A stretch of 64,000 nt of DNA from Nocardioides agariphilus (GTDB lineage Bacteria; Actinomycetota; Actinomycetes; Propionibacteriales; Nocardioidaceae), in assembly GCF_015352445.1 (NCBI RefSeq), contig NZ_JADKPO010000016.1, positions 46,997 to 110,996 of the forward strand. The letters are read 5' to 3'. Each line of letters begins with the position of its first letter. Within the stretch, counting starts at the first letter, position 1. The notes below the pieces were generated by a model. The model had not been told where the DNA came from and searched no databases. It worked only from the letters and a program-made list of their open reading frames with translations. Below are positions 12,280 through 21,011 of this stretch, piece after piece. Both the position numbers and the translations under genes were made by a program.

Positions 12280-12963
12280 ATGGGCAGGCACCGGGTGCTG
12301 ATCTCGGCGCACCGGTGCAACTCGGCGGACGCCGTGCGGGAGGCGTACCGGGTCGGGGCGGACTACGCGGAGTTCGACGTACGGCGTGCGGGGGACGGCA
12401 CGATCGTGGTCGGCCACGACCCGGTGGCGCTGGCCGACCAGGCCCACCGGCTCGACGACGTACTCGCGGCGGTCGCGGAGTCGGGACTGGGCGCCCACGT
12501 GGATCTCAAGGGAAGGGACGCCGAGACCTGGGCCGAGGAGCTCGCCGAGCGGTGCGCCCTGGTCCTCGACCTGGACCGTGTCGTCTTCACGACCGGGCGG
12601 CAGCCGGCCGCCGCGAAGCTGGCGGCGTGGGCCGCGCGTCAGCAGACGGCGCCCATGGTCGGGCTGACCCTCGGCCAGAGCACCAAGAACCTGCGGTTGC
12701 CGGCCGCCGTACGTGCCCGGGTCGGCGAGCTCTATCCCAACCGCCGGTGGGTCGAGAGCGGCGCCGGGGTGCTGGTGGCCCACCACGTGCTGGCCCGGAT
12801 CAGGCTGCTGCGCTGGGCAAACCGGCGTGAGGTCAGGGTCTTGGTGTGGACCGTCGACCACCCGCGCGTCGTGCGTGCGGCCCTGCGCGACCCGCGCGTG
12901 TGGATGGTCACCACCAACCACCCGGCGACGGCCGTCGCCGCTCGCGAGCGAATCAGCAGCTGA
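12280..12963 (+). CDS. Glycerophosphodiester phosphodiesterase-like protein
   Basis: A 227-residue TIM-barrel GDPD-family protein. The opening ISAHRCNSADAV carries the catalytic/metal His11-Arg12 of the family; EFDVRR (E31, D33) supplies the metal ligands and VGHDPV (H46) the second catalytic histidine. The C-terminus VLVWTVDHPRVVRAAL and the final VTTNHPA fit the last barrel strands. The family hydrolyses glycerophosphodiesters to an alcohol and glycerol-3-phosphate. ATG 12280 is chosen because homologues start directly before this HR motif; the longer frame upstream runs through the hairpin. There is no export signal, so it is probably cytoplasmic. The last 11 bp overlap the end of the convergent lamin-tail-domain gene. 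Confidence 0.85.
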   Translation: MGRHRVLISAHRCNSADAVREAYRVGADYAEFDVRRAGDGTIVVGHDPVALADQAHRLDDVLAAVAESGLGAHVDLKGRDAETWAEELAERCALVLDLDRVVFTTGRQPAAAKLAAWAARQQTAPMVGLTLGQSTKNLRLPAAVRARVGELYPNRRWVESGAGVLVAHHVLARIRLLRWANRREVRVLVWTVDHPRVVRAALRDPRVWMVTTNHPATAVAARERISS

Positions 12964-13444
12964 CCCACTGGCCCGCGCCCGAGTAGGCGCAGGTGTCGAC
13001 GACCTTGCCGGCGGAGTTCTTCAGCGTCGCCTTGTCGCCGGTGTTGTTCCAGATGTAGGCGCCCTGGCGCCAGAACAGGTGCTGGGTCTTGTTGGTGCCC
13101 TTGCCCGTGTGGATCGTCACCGTGATGCCCGGCGCCACCACGAACCCGGTCGGGAACTTGAACCTGAACCCGGTCACGTCGCGCAGCACCCACCCGCTGA
13201 GGTTGCGCGACTTGGTGCCGTAGTTGTGGATCTGGACCCATTCCTTGTTGATCTGGGTATTGGTCAGCACGTCGTCGCCCGGCGGGTCGTACTGGATCTT
13301 CGACAGCCGCAGCGTCGGGAGTGCCTGCTCCTGGGCTGCTTCTTGGGCTCCCGCCTGCTGCGAGGTCGCCCACAGCGCGATCGGCGCGACCAGCGCACCC
13401 ACGGCGACCAGCATCGCCCACCTGCGCACCGTTGGAGACGTCAT
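12953..13444 (-). CDS. Secreted lamin-tail domain (LTD) protein
   Basis: A 163-residue exported protein. Residues 1 to about 33 are a signal peptide (VRRWAMLVAVGALVAPIALWA, then AxA-like QQAGAQ). The rest is a single lamin-tail beta-sandwich: LRLSKIQYDPPGDD, NKEWVQIHNYG, NLSGWVLRDV, FRFKFPTGFVVAPGITVTIHTG and IWNNTGDKATLKNSAGKVVD are the usual LTD strands. Such domains occur on secreted nucleases and surface proteins, or alone as here. Two C-terminal cysteines (TCAYSGAGQWVSC) could form a disulfide. It is read toward the glycerophosphodiesterase gene and overlaps it by 11 bp. Its role is unknown; binding to DNA or cell-wall components is only a suggestion from the domain family. Confidence 0.8.
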   Translation of the reverse strand: MTSPTVRRWAMLVAVGALVAPIALWATSQQAGAQEAAQEQALPTLRLSKIQYDPPGDDVLTNTQINKEWVQIHNYGTKSRNLSGWVLRDVTGFRFKFPTGFVVAPGITVTIHTGKGTNKTQHLFWRQGAYIWNNTGDKATLKNSAGKVVDTCAYSGAGQWVSC

Positions 13445-13506
13445 GCCTGTCAGGCTATTCCTGGTTGGCCCGGCCCGGCACCGGTTTGCCGGAAGTACGA
13501 TCACGC

Positions 13507-14520
13507 ATGCGCGTACTGGTCACCGGGGGCACCGGCCACGTCGGCTCTCACATCGCACTCGCGCTGCTGCGCGACGGACATTCGGTGCGACTCCTCGTCC
13601 GCCGGCCCGAGCAGGTCGCCGTCACCTTCGCGCCGTACGACGTGAGGTTCGGGCCGGACGACATCAAGGTCGGCGATGTGCTGGACGCATCCTCGGTGAG
13701 GAGCGCGCTGGAGGGCTGCGAGGCCGCCGTCCACGCCGCCGCGCTGTTCACCCTCGACATCCGCAAGGCCCAGGAGATGCTCGACACCAACGCCACGGCC
13801 ACCCGCATCGTGCTCGACGCGGCGCTCGAGCAGGGGTGCGACCCGGTCGTGCACATCTCCAGCTCGGTGGCGCTGATGCGTCACGGCGGCAGCGGGCCCG
13901 ACCTACCGCTCGGCGACATCGAGCACGCCTACAGCAAGTCCAAGGTGCTCTCGGAGGTCGAGGCGCGCAAGCTGCAGGACGACGGCAGGCCCGTGGTCAC
14001 CGTCTACCCCGGGGCCATCTACGGGCCTGGAGACCCGTACGTCGGGTCCAACACCGAGCGGTTCCTCTGGGTGGTGCGCGGGTGGTTCCCGCTGTGGTCC
14101 AAGGGCGGTGTGCTGGCCAGCGACGTGCGCGACACCGCCGACGTCGTCGCGGCGGTGATGCAACCGGGCCAGGGGCCGCGGCGGTTCGTCGTACCAGGCA
14201 TCCACATGAGCGGTGACGACCTCTACGCCGCGGTGGCCAAGGCCATCGGGCGCCGCCGTCCCCACCTCGACCTGCCGGCCAGGCTCGGCCTCTGGACCAG
14301 CAAGGCCGTCGACGTCATGCAGGCCCGGTTGCCCGAGCGTCTCCACTACCCCGCCGACAGCGAGGGCGCCGAGATGGCCGTACGCGACACGGTGCTCGAC
14401 GACTCCCCCGCGCGCATCGAGCTCGGCATCGTGCCGATCCCGTTCGAGCAGTCGATCCGCGACGAGATCGAGTGGGCCGTCGATGCCGGCCACCTGCCCG
14501 AGAGGTACCGCCCACGCTGA
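13507..14520 (+). CDS. NAD(P)-dependent epimerase/dehydratase (extended SDR)
   Basis: A 337-residue extended short-chain dehydrogenase/reductase. The NAD(P)-binding motif GGTGHVGSH sits at residues 7 to 15, the start MRVLVTGGTG being typical of the family; catalytic Tyr142 and Lys146 are in HAYSKSKVLSE; HISSSVAL contains the catalytic Ser region; VTVYPGAIYGPGDPY matches the sugar-epimerase and dihydroflavonol-reductase branch. The substrate is unknown. ATG 13507 is used because the open frame upstream overlaps the divergent LTD gene. No operon partner is evident. Confidence 0.85.
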   Translation: MRVLVTGGTGHVGSHIALALLRDGHSVRLLVRRPEQVAVTFAPYDVRFGPDDIKVGDVLDASSVRSALEGCEAAVHAAALFTLDIRKAQEMLDTNATATRIVLDAALEQGCDPVVHISSSVALMRHGGSGPDLPLGDIEHAYSKSKVLSEVEARKLQDDGRPVVTVYPGAIYGPGDPYVGSNTERFLWVVRGWFPLWSKGGVLASDVRDTADVVAAVMQPGQGPRRFVVPGIHMSGDDLYAAVAKAIGRRRPHLDLPARLGLWTSKAVDVMQARLPERLHYPADSEGAEMAVRDTVLDDSPARIELGIVPIPFEQSIRDEIEWAVDAGHLPERYRPR

Positions 14521-14562
14521 GGTCCTCCTCGTCGAGGGCCGCTCGGGCGTGCTCGCCGAGGT

Positions 14563-14790
14563 TCATCGGTCGCGGTTGCGGGGGTGCTGGCGGGCGGCTC
14601 GCTCGTTGCCGCGCTTGTCGTTGCCGGTCCAGCGCGCCATCACCTGCTGGGGATCGCCTCCCTCGACCTCGGCGAGGAACTCCGGCGCACGAGGGCCGCG
14701 CAGGACCGTGGCGCGCCTGCCGTGGTGGGTGATGACGACGTCCCCGCCGCGTTGGACGTCGTACTCGAAGCCGTGAGGATCGCCTGGCAC
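14563..14790 (-). CDS. Small conserved actinobacterial protein, function unknown
   Basis: A 75-residue protein starting at GTG 14790. It reads VPGDPHGFEYDV, then DVVITHHGRRATVLRG, then FLAEVEGGDPQQVMARWTG and ends in a basic tail (NDKRGNERAARQHPRNRDR). I recognise this as a short hypothetical type present in many actinobacterial genomes, where the spaced motif VITHHGR.A..LRG....FL..V and a basic GNERAA.NHPRN tail recur. No function is known to me; the basic tail could bind nucleic acid. It lies alone on the minus strand between two plus-strand genes. The frame stays open upstream to 14964, but that part has no family-like sequence. Confidence 0.65.
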   Translation of the reverse strand: MPGDPHGFEYDVQRGGDVVITHHGRRATVLRGPRAPEFLAEVEGGDPQQVMARWTGNDKRGNERAARQHPRNRDR

Positions 14791-14933
14791 CCGGTCATCT
14801 TGACGTGGGACGTCCGATCGGCGCCCCTGCTTAACCTGGCCGGCCCGGATCGCACGCGTGGTCGCGGCGCAGGGCAACGTCCTGGACGCGTGAGGGCTGC
14901 CCTCGTCGATCTGGGCGTCGATAGCGTCGGGCC

Positions 14934-17903
14934 ATGCACGACCGACGCGGCGAGATCCGGGCACGACTGCGACGCATCGTCGACCAGCAACTGCAACCGG
15001 CCGTCAGACGGCACGTCTGCGACCTGACCGTCTCCGCGTGGCCGGTCCCACGCGGAGCCGACGGGACGGTCGGCGAGCCGGTCTCCTTCGCGCAGGCCAA
15101 GGACCAGGAGTACGACGCGTTCGCGATCGGCGACCCGTGGGGACCCGCGTGGGCGACGACCTGGTTCCGGATGTCCGGCGAGGTGCCGCCCGACCTCGCC
15201 CATCCCGAGCTCGTCGTCGATCTCGGCTTCAGCGGAGCGAGTGCCGGCTTCCAGTGCGAGGGCCTGGTCCTGCGACCCGACGGGACCCACGTCAAGGCCC
15301 TGAACCCGCTCAACGACTGGGTCCCCGTCGTTCCTGGCGAGCTGGTCGAGATCTATGTCGAGACTGCCGCCAACCCGCAGGTACTCACGTCGTGGAGCCC
15401 GACTGTCCTCGGCGACAAGCTCACGTCCGGGCACGACCCGGTCTACCGCTTGGTGACGGCCGCCGTCGTCGAGGTCGACCTCACGATGCGCGAGCTCCTC
15501 GCCGACATCGAGGTGCTCGACCAGCTCTCGGCCGAGCTCGGCGAGGACGACTCGCGCCAGGTCGAGATCCTGCTCGCGCTGGAGAGGGCCCTCGACGCCC
15601 TGGACCTCACGGACCTAGCCGCGACCGCGGGCACCGCGCGCGGCGAGCTGGCCGCCGTCTTGTCCCGGCCGGCGTACGACGGCGCCCACCGCCTCTCGGC
15701 CGTCGGCCACGCCCACATCGACTCAGCCTGGCTGTGGCCGGTGCGCGAGACGGTGCGCAAGGTGGCCCGCACGGTGTCGAACGTCGTGGCGTTGCTCGAC
15801 GAGGATCCGGATCTCGTCTACGCCATGTCGAGTGCCCAGCAGTGGGAGTGGGTGCGCGTGCACCATCCGGCCCTCTTCGAACGGGTCAAGAAGCACGTCG
15901 CGGCCGGGCGGTTCGTGCCGGCTGGCGGGATGTGGGTCGAGTCCGACACCAACATGGTCGGCGGCGAGGCGATGGCCCGGCAGTTCCTCGTCGGCCAGCG
16001 GTGGTTCGAGGAGCACCTCGGCCTCACGTGCGAGGAGGTGTGGCTGCCGGACTCGTTCGGCTACACCGCCGCACTCCCGCAGATCGTGACCCTTGCTGGT
16101 GCGCAGTGGTTCCTGACGCAGAAGATCTCGTGGAACACCACCAACGTCTTCCCCCACCACACCTTCTGGTGGGAGGGCATCGACGGCACCCGGGTCTTCA
16201 CGCACTTCCCACCGGTCGACACCTACGAGTCCTCTCTGACCGGACACGAGCTCGCCCACGCCGCACGTAACTTCCGCGACAAGGGCGCGGCCGGCCGGTC
16301 GCTGGTGCCGTTCGGGTTCGGCGACGGTGGTGGCGGTCCGACCCGGGAGATGCTCGGTCGCGCCCGTCGTACGGCGTCCCTCGCCGGCTCGCCGGTCGTC
16401 GCGCTCGAGTCGCCGACGGCCTTCTTCGAGGCGGCCCATGCGGAGTACGCGGATGCCCCGGTCTGGGCAGGCGAGCTCTACCTCGAGATCCACCGCGGCA
16501 CCTACACCTCGCAGGCCGCGATGAAGCAGGGCAACCGCCGCTGCGAGCACCTGCTCCGGGAGGCCGAGCTCTGGTCGGCGACGGCCGCAGTGCGCGGGCT
16601 GCTCCCTTATCCGGCCGACGAACTCGACGAGCTGTGGCGGATCGTGCTGCTGCACCAGTTCCACGACATCCTGCCGGGCTCATCGATCGCGTGGGTGCAC
16701 CGTGAGGCGCGGGCGACGTACGCCGAGGTGGCGCGAAGGCTGGAGGAACTCGTCGACGCCGCCCTTGATGCGCTCGCGGGTGAGGGTGAGGACGAGGTGG
16801 TGTTCAACGCCGGGCCGGTGGCGCGTGACGGCGTTCCTGCGCTGTCCGGGGGTCTCGTGACGGGACTTCGTCCCTCCTCGACCACCGGAGTTCTCCTCGA
16901 GAACGAGCACCTCCGCGTCGAGCTCGTCGACGGCGTGATCCGGTCGGTGCTGGACAAGGCGAACGACCGCGAGGTGCTGCCACCCGGCGGGGCGGCGAAC
17001 CTGCTCCAGCTGCACCCGGACCACCCCGTCAAGTGGGACGCGTGGGACCTCGACCGCTCCTACCGCGCTCGCGTCACCGACCTGCTCGACGGTGACGTCT
17101 CGGTCCACGACGATGCGGTCGTGGTGCGCCGTGAGTTCGGCGGATCCCGGGCCACCCAGCGGGTCTGGCTCGACACCGACCTCGTGCTGTGCGAGACCAC
17201 GGTCGACTGGCACGAGCGCGAGCAGGTGCTCAAGGCAGCCTTCGACGTCGACGTGCACACCGACCACGCGGCGTACGAGACGCAGTTCGGTCACGTCATC
17301 CGGCCTACCCACGAGAACACCACCTGGGACGCCGCCCGCTTCGAGGTCTGCGCGCACCGATGGGTGCGGGTGGGTGACGCCGGGTACGGCGCGGCGCTGG
17401 CCAACGACTCCACCTACGGCCACGACGTGACCCGTCATCCGCGCGACGGCGGCGGCACGTACTCCCGGGCTCGGCTCAGCCTGCTGCGCGCGCCGCTGTT
17501 CCCCGACCCCGAGACCGACCAGGGCCGGCACGTCTTCCGCTATGCCCTGGTGCCGGGGGCCTCGGTCGCCCGCGCGGCGGAGGCAGGGTACGAGCTGAAC
17601 CTCCCGCTGCGCTCACGCACCGGTCCACCCGTGGAGCCCCTCGTCCACGTCGAACCGGTCACCGGCCCGGCGTACGTCGAGGCGGTCAAGCTCGCAGCCG
17701 ATGGCTCGGGCGACGTGGTGGTGCGGCTCTACGAGCCACTCGGCGCACGGGCTCGCGTCCGGGTGGAGGCGTCGTTCGAGCACGTGTCCGTCCACGAGGT
17801 CGACATCCTCGAACGTCCCCACGACTGCGGCGCCTGGGACGGCTCGGCGTTGTCGTTGCGGCCCTTCCAGATCGTCACCTTGCGGTTCCGGATCGGTGGG
17901 TGA
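14934..17903 (+). CDS. Alpha-mannosidase, glycoside hydrolase family 38
   Basis: A 989-residue GH38 enzyme. After an N-terminal beta domain of about 240 residues, the catalytic domain opens with VGHAHIDSAWLWPVRET (zinc-binding H-x-D near residue 260), and the nucleophile aspartate is in EVWLPDSFGYTAALPQI near residue 373. FLTQKISWNTTNVFPHHTFWWEG and QFHDILPGSSI are further family signatures; the C-terminal third is the GH38 beta-sandwich domain. There is no signal peptide, so the enzyme is cytosolic and probably trims alpha-mannosides from recycled or imported glycans; specificity cannot be read. The glucose-6-phosphate dehydrogenase gene follows 32 bp later, so released hexose could feed the pentose-phosphate route. 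Confidence 0.93.
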   Translation: MHDRRGEIRARLRRIVDQQLQPAVRRHVCDLTVSAWPVPRGADGTVGEPVSFAQAKDQEYDAFAIGDPWGPAWATTWFRMSGEVPPDLAHPELVVDLGFSGASAGFQCEGLVLRPDGTHVKALNPLNDWVPVVPGELVEIYVETAANPQVLTSWSPTVLGDKLTSGHDPVYRLVTAAVVEVDLTMRELLADIEVLDQLSAELGEDDSRQVEILLALERALDALDLTDLAATAGTARGELAAVLSRPAYDGAHRLSAVGHAHIDSAWLWPVRETVRKVARTVSNVVALLDEDPDLVYAMSSAQQWEWVRVHHPALFERVKKHVAAGRFVPAGGMWVESDTNMVGGEAMARQFLVGQRWFEEHLGLTCEEVWLPDSFGYTAALPQIVTLAGAQWFLTQKISWNTTNVFPHHTFWWEGIDGTRVFTHFPPVDTYESSLTGHELAHAARNFRDKGAAGRSLVPFGFGDGGGGPTREMLGRARRTASLAGSPVVALESPTAFFEAAHAEYADAPVWAGELYLEIHRGTYTSQAAMKQGNRRCEHLLREAELWSATAAVRGLLPYPADELDELWRIVLLHQFHDILPGSSIAWVHREARATYAEVARRLEELVDAALDALAGEGEDEVVFNAGPVARDGVPALSGGLVTGLRPSSTTGVLLENEHLRVELVDGVIRSVLDKANDREVLPPGGAANLLQLHPDHPVKWDAWDLDRSYRARVTDLLDGDVSVHDDAVVVRREFGGSRATQRVWLDTDLVLCETTVDWHEREQVLKAAFDVDVHTDHAAYETQFGHVIRPTHENTTWDAARFEVCAHRWVRVGDAGYGAALANDSTYGHDVTRHPRDGGGTYSRARLSLLRAPLFPDPETDQGRHVFRYALVPGASVARAAEAGYELNLPLRSRTGPPVEPLVHVEPVTGPAYVEAVKLAADGSGDVVVRLYEPLGARARVRVEASFEHVSVHEVDILERPHDCGAWDGSALSLRPFQIVTLRFRIGG

Positions 17904-17935
17904 CCGCAGGCGGCGGGAGGTGCGAGTCTGGTCGC

Positions 17936-19381
17936 ATGCCGACTCCGCCGATCACGGTCGTCCTCTTCGGGGCTACGGGAGATCTGTCCAAGCGCAAGCT
18001 GCTGCCGGGCCTGTTGCACCTGTTCCAGACCGGGCTGCTTCGCGACCTCCAGGTCGTCGGCACCTCGCTCGACCACCACGACCGCGACTCGTTCGTGGAG
18101 TTCGCACGGGCCGCGGTCGACGAGTTCGCGTCCTTCGAGGTCAAGGAGGACGACTGGAAGGAGTTCGAGAAGCGGCTGTGGTGGGCAGCGTGGGAGACCG
18201 GGCCCGACGGGCTCAAGCAGATCGTCGACGACGCCGATGCTGCTGCGGGCGGGGAGGGTCCGCGTGACCGGCTGCACTACCTGAGCGTGCCGCCGAAAGC
18301 CGCCCTCGACGTGGTCACGATCCTCAAGGAGGCCGACCTGGTCTCGCGCAGCAGGATCATCATGGAGAAGCCCTTCGGCGTGGATCTCACGTCGTCGAAG
18401 GCGCTCAACAAGCAGCTGCACAAGGTGTTCAAGGAAGACCAGATCTTCCGGATCGACCACTTCCTGGGCAAGGAGGCGGCCCAGAACATCCTCGCCTTCC
18501 GGTTCGCCAACGGGCTGTTCGAGCCCATCTGGCACCGCAACCACATCGACCACATCCAGATCGACGTACCCGAGTCCCTCGGTCTGGAGCAGCGCGCGTC
18601 GTTCTACGAGTCGACGGGCGCCTACCGCGACATGGTGGTCACCCACCTGTTCCAGGTGCTCGCGTTCACCGCGATGGAGCCGCCGACCGCGCTCGAGCCG
18701 TTCGCGATCTCGGAGGAGAAGAACAAGGTCTTCCGCTCGATGCAGGCCATCGACCCGCATGACGTCGTCCGCGGGCAGTACGTCGGGTACCGCGACATCG
18801 AGGGCGTCGCGCGGGACTCCGAGACCGAGACGTTCGTCGCCCTCAAGTGCTACGTCGACAACTGGCGTTGGGCGGGCGTGCCGTTCTACCTGCGCACCGG
18901 CAAGCGACTGGCTGAAGGCGCGCGCATCATCTCGATCGCGTTCCGCGAGCCCCCGAAGTCGATGTTCCCGGCGGGTTCGGGTGTGGGCGACCACGGCCCC
19001 GACCACCTGACCTTCGACCTGGCCGACCAGGCCAAGATGTCGCTCTCGTTCTACGGCAAGAAGCCTGGGCCGGGCATGCAGCTGCAGAAGCTGTCGATGC
19101 AGTTCGCGATGCGGGACATGGGCTGGGCGGGCGCGGTTCTGGAGGCCTACGAACGGCTCATCTACGACGCCGTCCGCGGCGACCGCACGCTGTTCACCAG
19201 CTCCGATGGCATCGAACGCCTGTGGGAGATCTCCCAGCCGCTGCTGGACAACCCGCCCGTCGTACGTCCCTACAACCCCGGCTCCTGGGGCCCCAACCAG
19301 ATCCACCAGCTGATCGCACCGTTCGCCTGGCGGCTCCCCTTCGAACGCCAGTGGCGCGACCCCGACGCCTCCGCCAGCTGA
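17936..19381 (+). CDS. zwf: Glucose-6-phosphate 1-dehydrogenase
   Basis: A 481-residue G6PDH. The coenzyme-binding motif FGATGDLSKRKLLPGL is at residues 10 to 25, the catalytic segment RIDHFLGKE near residue 172, and EKPFG and the C-terminal GSWGP-type end are conserved. It oxidises glucose-6-phosphate to 6-phosphogluconolactone and makes NAD(P)H, in the cytosol. ATG 17936 is selected because the family begins just before this motif; the frame extends a few codons upstream into the mannosidase stop. The usual actinobacterial zwf-opcA-pgl-tkt-tal set is absent here, so this is likely a second, stand-alone zwf isoenzyme. Confidence 0.94.
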   Translation: MPTPPITVVLFGATGDLSKRKLLPGLLHLFQTGLLRDLQVVGTSLDHHDRDSFVEFARAAVDEFASFEVKEDDWKEFEKRLWWAAWETGPDGLKQIVDDADAAAGGEGPRDRLHYLSVPPKAALDVVTILKEADLVSRSRIIMEKPFGVDLTSSKALNKQLHKVFKEDQIFRIDHFLGKEAAQNILAFRFANGLFEPIWHRNHIDHIQIDVPESLGLEQRASFYESTGAYRDMVVTHLFQVLAFTAMEPPTALEPFAISEEKNKVFRSMQAIDPHDVVRGQYVGYRDIEGVARDSETETFVALKCYVDNWRWAGVPFYLRTGKRLAEGARIISIAFREPPKSMFPAGSGVGDHGPDHLTFDLADQAKMSLSFYGKKPGPGMQLQKLSMQFAMRDMGWAGAVLEAYERLIYDAVRGDRTLFTSSDGIERLWEISQPLLDNPPVVRPYNPGSWGPNQIHQLIAPFAWRLPFERQWRDPDASAS

Positions 19382-19411
19382 AAGCGGAATAACGGGCAGG
19401 ACGGGCTTGTC

Positions 19412-20314
19412 ATGCCTCCTATGACCGTTCGCGACACTGTCCCGACCTCCGCCCCGACCTCCGTACCGACTATCACGCTCAACGACGGCACCTCGATCCC
19501 GCAGCTGGGCTTCGGGGTCTTCCAGGTCGACCCCGACGAGACCCAGCGGGTGGTGGAGCAGGCGCTCGAGATCGGCTACCGCCACCTCGACACCGCGCAG
19601 ATGTATCGCAACGAGGAGGGCGTGGGTCGTGCGATCGCCGCTTCCGGCCTCGCGCGCGACGACCTCTACGTCACGACCAAGCTGAACAACGGCTTCCACG
19701 AGCCCGACCGAGCGCGGCGAGCGTTCGACGACTCGCTGGCCAGGCTCGGTCTCGACCACGTCGACCTGTTCCTCATCCACTGGCCGCTGCCGACGCTCTA
19801 CGGCGGCGACTTCGAGACGACGTGGCGCACGCTGGCCGAGTTCTCCGCGCAATGGGGCGACGGCCGGGCCACCTCGATCGGGGTGTCCAACTTCGAGCCC
19901 GCCCACCTCCAGCGCATCGTCGAGGACAGCGGGCACGTACCCGCCGTCAACCAGGTGGAGGTCCACCCGTACTTCGGCAACGAGGCCGTGCGCGCTGCCA
20001 ACGCCTCCCACGGGGTCGCCACCGAGGCCTGGTCGCCGATCGCCCAGGGCGCCGTGCTCGACGACCCGACCATCGGCGCCATCGCGCAGCGGCTCGGGCG
20101 CACCCCGGCACAGATCACCTTGCGCTGGCACGTGCAGCGCGGCGACATCGTGTTCCCCAAGTCGGTGAACCCCGAGCGGATGCGCGAGAACTTCGCCTTG
20201 TTCGACTTCGAGCTGACCGCCGACGACATGTCCGCGATCACCGGGCTCGACCGCGGCGCCGAGGGACGACAGGGCGCCGACCCCACCACCATGGCGTGGG
20301 TGCCGAAGGACTAG
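19412..20314 (+). CDS. Aldo/keto reductase
   Basis: A 300-residue AKR-family TIM barrel. The catalytic tetrad is visible: D60 and Y65 in YRHLDTAQMYRNEEGVG, K90 in YVTTKLNN, and H123 in LFLIHWPLP. The NADPH-binding end carries FPKSVNPERMRENFALFDF. This layout is the 2,5-diketo-D-gluconate-reductase-like branch common in bacteria, reducing small aldehydes and ketones. The first 18 residues are a Pro/Thr/Ser tail not conserved in the family; an ATG four codons later is an alternative start. It follows zwf with 30 bp between, a possible NADPH source and consumer pair. Confidence 0.9.
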   Translation: MPPMTVRDTVPTSAPTSVPTITLNDGTSIPQLGFGVFQVDPDETQRVVEQALEIGYRHLDTAQMYRNEEGVGRAIAASGLARDDLYVTTKLNNGFHEPDRARRAFDDSLARLGLDHVDLFLIHWPLPTLYGGDFETTWRTLAEFSAQWGDGRATSIGVSNFEPAHLQRIVEDSGHVPAVNQVEVHPYFGNEAVRAANASHGVATEAWSPIAQGAVLDDPTIGAIAQRLGRTPAQITLRWHVQRGDIVFPKSVNPERMRENFALFDFELTADDMSAITGLDRGAEGRQGADPTTMAWVPKD

Positions 20315-20865
20315 CCGATCGTCACCGTGACCTCGTTGGAGGTCTGTTCCTTGTCGGTGTCGATGACGCGGAAGCGGTTGGGGCCGGCGCGACCGGTCTG
20401 GACGTAGGTCGAGAAGGTGCCGCCGCTGACGGTCACCGTCACCGGGAAGTCGACCCACGAGTCCCCGGGGCCGGTGGCGCGCTGCACCTGGAGCACGGCG
20501 CCCTCGCCGCCCACGTAGGTGCCGGTCAGGTCGATGCGCTGCATCGGGCTGACCGTGGTCTGGCCCGCCTGCAGGCTGATGCCGGTGTCGGGGGTCTTGG
20601 TGGTGAAGACCGGGCCGGTCGGCTCGCTGGCGGCGGTCTGGGTGGCCTGCGTGCTGGGCGCGCTGGCCGTCGTCTTCTCGGGCTGCGGAAGGTACATGCT
20701 CTGCCGCGCCGCCGAGTCGGTGGCGGTCTCAGCGGCGTCCAGGCCCAGGACCCGGGTGGCCACCAGAGCCCCACCCCCCGCGAGGAGGCCGATCGCCAGA
20801 CCGACGCCGACCAGGGCGACCAGCCCGGCGATGACCGGGTGCTGCTTGCGCTCAGGCTCAGGCAC
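20311..20865 (-). CDS. Membrane-anchored protein with extracytoplasmic beta domain
   Basis: A 184-residue protein. A short cytoplasmic tail (MPEPERKQH) precedes one hydrophobic helix at about 12 to 38 (AGLVALVGVGLAIGLLAGGGALVA); residues 50 to 95 are a Thr/Ala/Ser/Pro linker; the last 85 residues look like an immunoglobulin-like beta fold (MQRIDLTGTYVGGEGAVLQVQR, then VTVTVSGGTFSTYVQTGR and a C-terminal NEVTVTIG). No enzyme motif. The stop overlaps the convergent aldo/keto reductase stop by 4 bp. Function unknown; likely displayed outside the membrane, near the large secreted protein gene on the same strand. Confidence 0.65.
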   Translation of the reverse strand: MPEPERKQHPVIAGLVALVGVGLAIGLLAGGGALVATRVLGLDAAETATDSAARQSMYLPQPEKTTASAPSTQATQTAASEPTGPVFTTKTPDTGISLQAGQTTVSPMQRIDLTGTYVGGEGAVLQVQRATGPGDSWVDFPVTVTVSGGTFSTYVQTGRAGPNRFRVIDTDKEQTSNEVTVTIG

Positions 20866-21011
20866 GGCGGGGCGAGATCCTTCGGGTTTCGTCGGTCAGG
20901 CGGTCTTGTCGATCCTGGCCATTGTTACCGAGCGACCCCAGGCCGCAGAAATCCCCTGGTGCGTGACGACGCCCGCACCGACCGCAACCTCGGCTCGGCG
21001 AGTCGCCCCCT